A stretch of 64,000 nucleotides of DNA from Isoetes taiwanensis (lineage: Eukaryota > Streptophyta > Lycopodiopsida > Isoetales > Isoetaceae): positions 436,001 to 500,000 of the forward strand of contig JAJEKV010000085.1 of assembly GCA_021234155.1 (NCBI GenBank), written 5' to 3'. The translations under genes were made by a program, and so were the position numbers. The notes under the pieces are model-generated. The model saw nothing but the letters and a program-made list of their open reading frames with translations. It made no database searches and had not been told where the DNA came from. This document shows, piece after piece, positions 1 through 9,616 of the stretch. Each line of letters starts with the position of its first letter. Within the stretch, counting starts at the first letter, position 1.

Positions 1-1318
1 TGAGGTGAGTCAAAACTTAGACACTAAAGAAAAAAAAGTGTTAGCTACGGTTGTCTCTATGTATTTTTACTCAACCCCAGTATATAAAGTCAAATAAGGT
101 ATAATATATAGCACATGAATATAATATAGATTAAATCATGGCAAGGCTGAAAGAAATTTGCTACCAAGGCATGTGCAAGGGGAAAAATATTTGAATATCT
201 ACACTAGAAATTTTGGTACTTCTAGATTACTGTTGTTACCCAATGTATCAGAGAGGATAATGGGTTTGGATCCAACTTAGAAGTTTCCATCTCGCGCATA
301 GAAGTTCACTTCCATCGCTCATTCGCGGAACTCATGTCCGAATGACAATAATAACCCTTAGGTGATCGTATCTTGCCATGGTTGCACAATTGTTGCCACC
401 ACAGCATTAGTTTAGGGAAGGGCGATTACTAGACAAGAGTCTTCCATTTTGAAAGAAATTGGGGGCACTATTGAATAAGTAGAACGAGAACTACTACATC
501 CATTGAAAGGAAGCTTATTGTGTTGGCTTTGTGGTACGAGGTCAAGGGTTCAAGTCCGCACAATAGACTTTTTAATGGAGTTGGCTGCTTTAGGGAAAAT
601 AGAGTATCAGATGTGTATAATAAGTACACAAAAAACATATATTATATTCAAGGAAGCTTGGCATGGTGGTAAGTGCCCATGGCTAGAGTTGGGAGGTCGT
701 GGGTTCAAGTCTTTTTAAGTCCAATGGCGTAATTTTCATTTTTTTTTTTTTTTAAATTTACACGGCACGTATAAGGTGGCGCACAGGGGATTTTTGCCCC
801 TTAAAATCGAATTCTAAATCCCTTTTTCCCTCCTTGCACCACCTCAAGCGAAACCCCCTTTTTTTTTTTTTTCACAAAATTTTTATATAACATTTTTATA
901 GGGGCGCATATAAAGTGGCATATAGGGGGTTTTGAGGGTTTTAAATTTAATTCTAAAATCGTTTTTTCCTGTTCGCTCCACTTTTTGCAAATCTTTCATC
1001 CGGAGCATCTCTTGATGGGGCTCTTAGCTAATTCGAGTGTTCCCGACGCAATGGCATAACAATAGCCTTTATCCAAAATTCCTACAAAAAGTTATGGCCT
1101 CCCGGGAGCAAGTGACCTCTTTCTACCAAAACTCAACAGACTCTCACCTTTCTCCTTAACATTTCTCTTTCCAGCTACCCCTCTTTTCGCCTAGGCATAC
1201 TATATGGAACTTAGGAGAATTTTCTACGTTAGTACCCCCTACTAACTATTTGACCTAACGAGTTAGGACATGGCCGGTGCTATGATCCGGTCTACCAAGA
1301 TCATGGCTCTGATACCAT
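1..1318 (-). mobile_element. Internal region (5' part) of a minus-strand LTR retrotransposon, cut by window edge
   Basis: This stretch aligns by eye, in the same order, with 23848-25259 inside the complete element at 19812-26884: the 'gacactaaagaa' start, the 'atagattaaat' block near 130, two tRNA-like blocks near 510 and 660, and the leader before the primer site. The right end holds a primer-binding site complementary to initiator-Met tRNA (1304-1317 reads TGGTATCAGAGCCA on the minus strand), directly next to the LTR. The element therefore runs leftward and its 3' half and 3' LTR lie outside the window. I see no gag or pol frame here. Homopolymer runs of T at 740 and 860 separate GC-richer leader segments. 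Confidence 0.8.
1304..1317 (-). other. Primer-binding site (initiator Met tRNA)
   Basis: The minus strand reads TGGTATCAGAGCCA, the standard plant retrotransposon primer site for tRNA-Met(i). It sits two bases from the LTR end, which fixes the element's orientation. Confidence 0.85.
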
Positions 1319-2846
1319 TGTGATGCTCCCCGAACCTATACGATGCTTGAACCATATAAATACGGGAAATTCCCCTCCCATGGCAACTACATCACCACGG
1401 AAAGGGCCTCTGTCTGACTCGGACCACTTGTGATGGGCAAGTGTCCGGGTGAAGGGCACGAAGGTGTCATTCATCCCACGCCTTCTATGGAAAAATCCTA
1501 TGTAGCGGAAGCATATATACATGTTAGCACCTAGCAACAATATACATAATATATACCACCACGAAGGGTAGTCCATCCATCAACAAAATGACATCACATA
1601 ATACCAATCTACATAGCATCAGAAATGAAGGTTCTAACCCGGGCTCAGACTCAAGGGAGTCAACTAACGGTCAAGGCCTCCGGATATCAACAGACAGAGT
1701 CATGACAATGGCATTGGCTGGCATAGAACAATGGCTAGGATCGTCCACTCCATCCGCCCCTCCTGTGCACACTTTGCAGATAGGCTGGAATATGTTATAG
1801 CGTGAATGTAGCCTTCCGGAGATGTAATCTCATGGATTCACCCTATGAGACTACTATGTGTTACATCTCCCTGGTCCGATGAGGCAGGTCAGGGATGGGT
1901 CCCTTTCTTGGGCACAATGGTTCCATGGGTGCGCTAGAGGATCGTGGCACCATGGGCGCCGATGCATCCATACCCGACTTACCCTCCAAAATCCGTAGGT
2001 CGGCTCACCGCACCTATCGAGCCCTGGCTATCCTTTTGGGACTTCCGCCTGCGACCTAAGAAGTGTCAGACGCATACCCGGCCTGCATGCGGTGACTGAC
2101 TATAGGTTTAGCACACTGTAGGAGCCCCAGTAGCCACGCTCAGCAAGGCTCCACCTCCACTTCACCATTGTACCCGTTATCTGGTGCTCATTCTTGGCAT
2201 AGCATCCATAGCTGGATGGGCTCTTGTGCACAGGCCGCATTTATTGGGATTTAAGGGATTCTAGCTAGGAGCATTTTTACTTCTACATAGCTTTTAGGTC
2301 TCTACCCCTGGTAATCCCACAAGCACAAGAGATGCAACATAAGAACTACTATAACTCATAAATCCATTCATAACTTCAAACAAAACATCAATAAGAGATT
2401 AACCATCCATCTAAGCAACCAAGGATTAATCACTATCTAGAATCTCAAGCTAACTAAGCCTATTAACTGATATTTGAGCTAGATCTTCCATCTCTCAAGT
2501 TCTCCATGCTCTGCTAGTTGAATAGGCTCTTTCTCCTTCTCCAATTGCCCCCAAATCGAATTGGGGCAAAAGCCCCAATTTGGTTAGGCCAAAATTAGCG
2601 ACTTCTCTTGGACCAATTGGATTGGCCCAAGTGGCATTTGCTTAGTCAATGAATTACTAATTAGTTAATATAATGAGTTATTAATTAACTAATCTTAGGT
2701 ATTTAGCTTATTTAATTAAAGGGCAAATCAACATAACTAACTTTAATCCTTTTGGCTTATTCAATAATGGCCAAGGTACCATTATGTACCTGTGGTGACA
2801 TGTCATGTATTTGTATGTATAACATATAAATACATGGAATGTCTGC
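1319..2846 (-). repeat. 5' LTR of the left-edge element (solo side in this window)
   Basis: It starts TGTGATGCTCCC and ends near 'catggaatgtc'. It is colinear with the LTRs at 19812-21438 and 25260-26884: shared 'ccatggcaac/gacca' block, 'ccactccatccgcccctcc', 'ggttccatgggtg', 'gagcccaccg', 'ctaattagggctttttgcccc', and a terminal 'tgacatgtcatgtattt'. It is about 1.53 kb and clearly more diverged from the other two than they are from each other, so it belongs to an older insertion. The right boundary is uncertain by about 5 bp. No flanking target duplication can be checked because the other end is outside the window. Confidence 0.8.
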
Positions 2847-4340
2847 TATCTGGATTAGTGGTGAAATTTTCCACTGAATTCCTGTGTTCTATCTGCTCAA
2901 ATCCATCTTGTCTACGAGCATCAAGCTCAGTACTTTGGTACATGTTCAAGTTATATTTTCCTTGAATTATACTGCAGTTGCAGCATGCTTGTACTGTATG
3001 ACCTTACTGAGCAAATGACCATTCCAATGTCACAATCTCCCTACCTGAATTTTGGCTCAAATTCTTGAATCCAATTAGAATACATGATTCTCCAATGTAG
3101 CGTGGCCTAGGGCATTGCTTCAACTCTAGCTTGTAAATGGTCCTCCTGAACTTTAGCTGGTATCTATAAAGCCTTCCACTCATATGGTGGAGCTTAGAGA
3201 AGCCCCCTAAAAATTTACATCGTCCGGAACAAGACCTAGAGAAGTCCCTCTGAAAATTGACACTATCCAGGATAAGGTTTATGAAACCTTCCAAGGACCC
3301 GCTCCAAATTCTATCTTCTAAAGAGTGAGAATTGAATGTGATAAATATTGTAATGAACTCCCCAATTTATCAAAACTTGTATATTCTTGCATATAAATGT
3401 GTAATTTCCTTAATTTTTTGTGATCTTTGCATATTATGTCGACTTTCTCTGGGTAAGCCATTCGACAAAAAGATCTCTCTAAGGGCCAATTTAAAGGAAT
3501 GAACACCCTAGGATAAAAGTTTTATAGAGACGGTTGAAAGAGCTTTGCGCATCATCTTCAATGGAATTACGTTGGCAAATGATTTTTACAAGCTCTTCGT
3601 TGTGAGAGAAAAGATTTATTAAAAAATAAGGTTTTTTTGTGTGTGCTGAACCACTGAGAGTTCATATAAATATAGAGGAAAAGCTGTAGCTAAAAATGAA
3701 AAGGGAAATAAAAAAGCTTCTATTATTTTAAGGGCTTCTATTATTTTATTGATTTATCTTTTTAAGGGCTTGTTATTTTCAAACGTAATAAGCTTTTTAA
3801 GAACGTTTTTTGTTTATATGTTTAAGGCCTTATGATTTCGAAACCACAAATGTGAAGGCAGCTAGGAGCTTTTATTAGACAGCGACTTGCATGTCGAAGG
3901 ATGCCGAGATGAGATGGGTGGCCTGTCTAACCGGGGTAATATAATTCTTGAACTCAGGGATTTGCTTGATCCTAATAAGCTTGAGCTTCCTTGTGTTTGA
4001 GCTTGAGCTTGTGCCTGATTTTGGAATATACATTTTGATGGCTCGCCGACGTACGTGTTGAATTGTCCATAAATTGATTTATCTGGCTTTCCAGGTGTAT
4101 GCATGATAGAATTTGAGGTTGCTTTTCGATTCATGCTGCATCACATGAAAGAGGAGATGAACGGGGGATGTCCTTTGTCTTGCATCATTGTAGTGCAATA
4201 AGCTTTTATAAACATATTGAAATGAAGACAGGTAGGTTGGACATATTTTTTGAGCCTCTTTCATTCTTTACTTTGGAAGATGACGTTATGGTGGCCGCAT
4301 TTTATGGCCATGTTTCGTACCGAAGAAGAAAGAAAAAATT
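2847..4340. other. Unassigned intergenic sequence
   Basis: This is AT-rich, with no homology I can recognise. Open frames on the minus strand (3004-3294, 3862-4134) lack a conserved domain; the latter has a short Gln-Ala run. They are not called as genes. Confidence 0.5.
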
Positions 4341-4348
4341 GAAAATTT

Positions 4349-4482
4349 TTGTTTTGGTGTGTTATGGGATTTATGCTATATTTAATATTTTATATGTTAT
4401 TCATAAACTTGCAAATGCTTTTTGAATTTTTATTTTTTTTCTAGACCAAAAAAATAACATCTCCCATAACACACCAAAACAA
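4349..4482. repeat. Perfect 21-bp inverted repeat with 92-bp loop
   Basis: 4349-4369 (ttgttttggtgtgttatggga) and 4462-4482 are exact reverse complements. The loop is AT-rich. It could be the ends of a small MITE or a hairpin-forming transcript. No clear target duplication is visible beside the arms. Confidence 0.7.
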
Positions 4483-4499
4483 TACATTGGTTCTGGAAA

Positions 4500-5842
4500 A
4501 AGTGAGAATTGCATGAGACCCATCAAATCTCTCTACTTTCTAGTTCTAGTGCTACATGTGTGCCCGAGAAATATCTTATATATGATGGTACCTACTTACC
4601 TAGGCCCAATTTGGCCTTGGCTACCATTGGTAGGATCAAAATTAACGAATCGTATATGCTCTGGTTCATTGTCATATGCAATAGAAGATGTGATGTCCCA
4701 TGTTTTTAACTAATGTTAAGATTGTTAGTTTTGTGGGGCATCTTAGACCATTATGTATTCTTCATTTTCTTTTACTGTTTTTGCACTATTTGTATATTTG
4801 TATAGCATCTATATAATCATTTTTATATTAATTATACTTAATGGGAAGTTTTCATTTTATGTTTGGGCCGTTGATGGGAGGAATATTCCTCCCTTTATGC
4901 CAAATGAAGGGCCTTCTGTTTTTTGGACGCAAGACCCCTACAAATTTCAAAGGTGTAGAATCGCTACACATCACCATTGAAAAACCCAGCCGTAAGCCTG
5001 CCGGAATGAATCCTGACAATCAGGAGCGCATGAATCCACACTATGAATCCTCACCTCTGCCTTCCTGACCCCTGCCTTCTAAATCCCGACCTCTGCCTTC
5101 TTACCCTGCCTTCTAAATCCACACTAAGTATCAATCCGGCAGATGCTTCCAAAACCAGCCTTCTTACCTTTGCTTGAGCAACACTGTTTCAAGGCCACCA
5201 TGATCCTTTAATTCGCATTCTCTGAGACCTGGGTCAAATTTGGAGCCGGATCTCGTTTGGAAGAACCCATTACGCCTTCACAATCACGCCACCGTTTTTC
5301 AAGGTGGTTTTCTTTTCTTTTTTTTCCAACCACCTCACTCCTTGATGGGTTCGGTGGGAAGCCCAAGGGCCGAATCCCCCTAATCGGCTCACCTCCCAGC
5401 ATTTTGATTCCCTCTGAGGTTCAGTTCGATGGCAAGGGCAGGCCATGTCTGCGCTAAAACCAGAGCCAGCGTTGGCTCTTGGTGGACTGGCCCTAATCCC
5501 ATCTGCATCCTTTTTCTGTTTGAACCTCCTAAGTTTCGGCTGCCCCTGCTCCGCTCGGCCGCACCTACAAAACCAGAAAACCCAGGCTGGAAAAAGAAAG
5601 TGCCCTGAAACGCTATCCACGCCCTATAATTTAGGATGGAAATTCCCCAACCATGGCAACAATGAACTTGCACACACATCAAAATTAGAAATTAGACCTC
5701 TAAATGGAAACAAGCTACTCAAACATGCCAAATTATACGGTTTCAGATACAATACAATACCAGAATCATAGTTCCCACCATTGCGAGAATACCCTCCCCA
5801 AATACCAAACGAATTGGGCAAACTTAATAATCATTTGAGAGT
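4500..5842. other. Unassigned sequence with pyrimidine-rich short repeats
   Basis: No recognised gene. Between about 5040 and 5130 the phrase 'ctgccttctaaatcc' recurs with variations. 5220-5620 is GC-richer and has open frames on both strands, but no domain is recognisable and neither strand looks favoured. Confidence 0.4.
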
Positions 5843-6115
5843 GAGAGAGGTAATGGTTGGCATCTTATGGAACATTCTCAATCTCAATGGCTGAGATTTA
5901 TCCATAAAGCATTGCTTTATTATTAACGATGTAGAATTATTATTTGGCATCTTGTGGAATATTCTCAATCTCAGATGTCAAGATTTACCCATAAAGCATT
6001 TGCTTTACTATTAATGATGTAAGATTGTTATTCGTGAGAGAGGTGATGCCTCGCATCTTGTGGCGTATTGTTGATCCAATGGTCAAGATTTATCCATAAA
6101 GCAATTTACCAATAC
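5843..6115. repeat. Imperfect tandem repeat, three units of about 90-105 bp
   Basis: Each unit carries 'gcatcttrtgg', 'attctcaatctca' or a variant, 'aagatttayccataaagca' and 'tattaaygatgta'. Units start near 5860, 5946 and 6053. The units have diverged, so the array is not recent. Confidence 0.75.
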
Positions 6116-6332
6116 ATTATTATTATTACAAGAAATTTATCGCGGCGCCAAGGCCGCCGCGAACATTTCTCTTGGTCAACTGGATGCAAAAGACGCCCTA
6201 TGTAGAAGATACTTGGTGAAATGTCAAAATGTCCTCAAAATTGTGTGCAAAAGATGTCTTCAATATGCATAGTTATCTAAATTCATCAATTAGCATTGGC
6301 ATCATCTTTTAACACCACCTTGATCCTAATCA

Positions 6333-6384
6333 TTCTTGGCTTAAGTTTAAAAAACAGGTTCTTGGCTTAAGTTTAAAAAACAGG
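6333..6384. repeat. Perfect 26-bp tandem duplication
   Basis: 'ttcttggcttaagtttaaaa' plus six bases (aacagg) occurs twice head to tail, at 6333 and 6359, with no mismatch. Confidence 0.85.
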
Positions 6385-6389
6385 TTCCA

Positions 6390-7150
6390 TAGGAATTACG
6401 ACTTCCTATGTTGGCATTTTAGTTCCTTTTTCTCTTCGGGATTAACAGCCTCCAATTGGTCATTATTCAAGTCTATATTAACATGGTGTTGTATCCCTAC
6501 ATCCTCTATTTTGCTCATCTGTATGTCTCCAAAAGAAGATGATTAATCAAAAAGAAAAGGAAAAAATAAAGAATGACCACGAGATGAAAACACAAGTAAA
6601 GGAATGATCGCTATAATAACACATCAAAGTCACTCTTGATGCGATTAAGGAGTTCCGAGAATCGTGTAAGTATATAGAAACCCATCTCATTTAGTGAGTA
6701 AGCAACAACATCTTCTCCAAGCAAGGTATATAGAGTTACCAGTTACCACCGTAAAAATCTGTCGGAAGCAGTCCTGACATTTGTACTACTTTCTTTAGCC
6801 TGCAAAAGCACATAGTCTTTGCTACAAAACCCTATTCCCCATTGATGTTCATAATTTAAAAAAAGCCCGAGGGAAGCACAAGTGAAGCATTATTAGCAGC
6901 CTTTTTTTAAGGCCAAGCTTATGCCATGAAAATTTTAGAGCCCAGGATTTGTTATGAACAAAAAAAAAAAAAAAAACAAAAAAAAAAAAAACGGCTTAAG
7001 GTGGCAAAACATTGTAGAATAGTTCAAAGTTGGCTATAGGCCTAGTAAGAAATCTAGATCCTTGTGCCATTACTACAAATCTAAGGCAACTCAACCTATG
7101 TTTAATACACCATCTTGGACAACTAGAAGACATGTAACATAGCCATCGCT
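6390..7150. other. Unassigned sequence with A-tracts
   Basis: No gene is recognised. An A-tract of about 35 bases broken by one C lies at 6960-6990 and could be the tail of a retroposed element, but no body is recognisable upstream. Confidence 0.4.
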
Positions 7151-7159
7151 AAGCTTCCT

Positions 7160-7384
7160 CTCGAATGGTATATGCATGTCCATGTATTAACCTCTATGGT
7201 GTATATCAATTAAAACTAGACAAATGGGGCTGTGCAAAAGCAGTTTGATCACAGAACTTTGGGCTAAAAATTGTTGAGCTTCCTCTAACTATGTCCATGG
7301 ATTCACCTCTATGGTGTATATATTAAACCCAGACAAATAAGGTTGTGCAAAAGCAGTTTGATCACAGAACTATGGGCTAAAAAG
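7160..7384. repeat. Tandem duplication, period 113 bp
   Basis: The block 'gtgcaaaagcagtttgatca' plus 'cagaact' occurs at 7232 and 7345, with matching upstream 'cctctatggtgtatat' blocks. The two units differ at scattered positions. Confidence 0.8.
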
Positions 7385-7624
7385 AGCAAGAATGAATAAA
7401 CAACATATAGAAACATTGATATCAAGCTATTTGCACTTACAAATGAAAATGCCCATTTTCTTGTAACGACTATTGTTCCTTGTTTCAAAATTGCCTGTAT
7501 ATCTCGAAGGCAGATGCTCAAATAAATTCCATGTGCTCCAAAGGTGAAAAACAGAGGATTCGTCCTCCCCATAGTTTTGCAGGTAGGTGCATTTGTAGCA
7601 GCTGATAGTACTTTAAATGGGATT

Positions 7625-7695
7625 TGATATGGCGAGACTCAAACCTAATCTTCAACATATCCACATTAAGCATGTATAACCATCTCATCACGATG
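7625..7695 (-). repeat. tRNA-like (possible SINE head) sequence
   Basis: The minus strand contains 'gtgatgagatggttatac' (A-box-like) followed about 40 bases later by 'ggtttgagtctcgcc' (B-box-like). Acceptor-stem pairing is not evident, so this is a degenerate tRNA-derived sequence and not a tRNA gene. Confidence 0.35.
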
Positions 7696-7699
7696 GAGC

Positions 7700-8930
7700 T
7701 TGAAGATTTTATTCTTCACAAGCTCATTTCAGCTCGACTCAGCACCATCGCAAGATAGCCATGAGTTAAAGCTTGGGAATACAAAGCTCCATTTGGTTCT
7801 GCAGTTTAGAGAAGGGCAATGTGAAGCTACAGATCATGCAAAGAGGTCACAATGTTCATGGGCTGTACAGGGGAGCCTTATCTGCAAAAGAGTTCAACCG
7901 GATTATTCACAAAAAAAAGCCAAGTTTCATACCTGTTTCCTGCAATTCTCTTTGGCTATACATATTCCTTTAAAAGGTTTGTAGATTGAGGCAAACTGCC
8001 CGCTTTTTAGACGTAGTACGGCGCTTTCTCAAATCCGTCAATGTATGAGGTTATGAAAAGGTAATCAAAGAGGTGCACAGCTTAGTAATGAGTCCAGATG
8101 GCTTGCATGAGCTTTTACACAGTGCTTTTCGCATCCGGGCTAAGCCGATTTTATGGATTCGGATTTTAAAAGCCTTCCGGGTTCCAAGACCTCTAGGCGC
8201 GGATTTCGAGATCGCAGATGCTCGCTCCAAGACTTCAGAAAAAAAAAAAGTTCTTTAAAGATTCCGTCATAGGCTTCGTTTGTTTTCTTTTTCCTTGATT
8301 GCAAGAATCAAACCCTAGCAGAGGAGATCCAGTTGCTCTGCCATGAAACGTTCCCCAAGCATTTTTGTGCTCTTGAAGTTTCGCATTGATGGTTTGATTC
8401 TTCATGTTCAAGCTCTGAATCACTGGATCAAAGGCCTGATCAACAAATCGTGCTGAATATAGGGCATAGAACTGATTAGAAATCCGGTGAAAGGAAGGAT
8501 TATTCGCCATAGCCGAGAACCCATTGAAGCTCATGTCGCCGCGATCGGGCAAAAGGGCTTATTTTCAAAACAATTCTCCTCGATTGAGAGGCGGAAGCAG
8601 AGGGGCGAAATAATAGATTGAATCGTTATTGTACGCCCAGATCCTTGAGGAGATAAAAGGAGAAATAGGAGATCCCCGATGAAATTTTAGCTTCATGCAA
8701 GCATCCGATACAAATATCCACAAAAATGCGGCGTTAGCAAAATCAACGCGTTAGGCTTATAAAAACCAACGTCAGACACATACTCAACGCCATGTTCTAA
8801 TTCTTGCTCGATCTTCCCGTTTTGCGTAGAATCAAGCAAAACCCACATCCCAAAACTTGGATTTCTGAAGCGATTTGATCACACCCAAGAGGGAAGTGTG
8901 GATTATCTAGCTAGAAGCTAGGAGCCGATT
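7700..8930. other. Unassigned sequence with weak coding candidates
   Basis: Open frames at 7700-7984 (+) and 8235-8552 (-) have no recognised domain. The minus frame is 105 codons and ends in a poly-Phe run caused by an A-tract, so its C-terminus at least is not natural. The GC content rises from 8500 onward, which could mark the promoter or first exon of the candidate at 8933. Confidence 0.3.
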
Positions 8931-8932
8931 GA

Positions 8933-9268
8933 TTGATGCCGCAGTGGCACCAGTTTTTTTTAGCAAAGGCTGCAGAGCTCTACAGTTTGAAGCTCGCTCT
9001 GCCGCTAAAATGCCATAGCTCCCGCGGAATCCCCACGACCATAGCTCCCGTTCTTAACTGGCAGATGAGAACCTTTTGGATGCTCGCCGCCATGGGCATC
9101 GCCATAGGTTTCTATGGATCCAGCTTCTCTGCCAGGCGTCAAAGATCTTTCACGAAGATAAACAGGTGGCAAGCAAACATGGAAATCGATTGCGGCGCAG
9201 AAAAAATACCCACGACAAAAACAGAAAATAGAAATTTGAAACTCACTTATATATGTGTAGATTATTAG
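8933..9268 (+). CDS. Possible small membrane protein (unrecognised)
   Basis: A 111-codon frame lies in a locally GC-richer stretch. The middle of the product reads like a real short protein: 'TIAPVLNWQMRTFWMLAAMG' continuing into a hydrophobic IAIGFYGSSF segment (about residues 38-67), which gives one plausible transmembrane helix after a basic and Cys-containing segment. The C-terminal 40 residues are polar and AT-rich and may already be intron or untranslated. Upstream, 8560-8930 could be 5' untranslated sequence. I do not recognise the family and cannot confirm expression. The opposite strand also stays open for part of this stretch, so strand assignment is tentative. Confidence 0.3.
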   Translation: MMPQWHQFFLAKAAELYSLKLALPLKCHSSRGIPTTIAPVLNWQMRTFWMLAAMGIAIGFYGSSFSARRQRSFTKINRWQANMEIDCGAEKIPTTKTENRNLKLTYICVDY

Positions 9269-9616
9269 AGAGAGAAGTAATGTTCTATTCTATAGACCTA
9301 CATGGTCTCTAGGGCCAAGAAACTTCTAAAACTATTTGGTGCCATGTATTCCTTGGGGATTTCAACATTGTAGATAAACTTGCACCTAATAACAGCTACG
9401 TCCGTTATGATTTGAAGCTCACTAATCTCTCCAAACAAAATGTTCTAAGGTTCCCATATCCACCCTTTCAGGTTCTTTGCCTTGATTCATTTGGTATTGC
9501 AACAGAATACAATAACATGTGAGTCAACGGGCTACAACCACCACCCCAGCCACCAACTCAATGAAAATTCCTGTTGAGATACATGGACAAAATAGATCGC
9601 ATGCAGGAAACTTTCA
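9269..9616. other. Intergenic / 3' flank of Gemin2
   Basis: No recognised gene. The right part should include the 3' untranslated region of the minus-strand Gemin2 gene. Confidence 0.4.

Noticed and set aside
500-720. Functional tRNA genes
   Set aside because: A-box-like and B-box-like motifs are present, but no acceptor stem or full cloverleaf can be drawn.
5208-5821. Overlapping frames on both strands suggesting a gene
   Set aside because: Both strands are open because of base composition; no domain, no splice pattern, no preferred strand.
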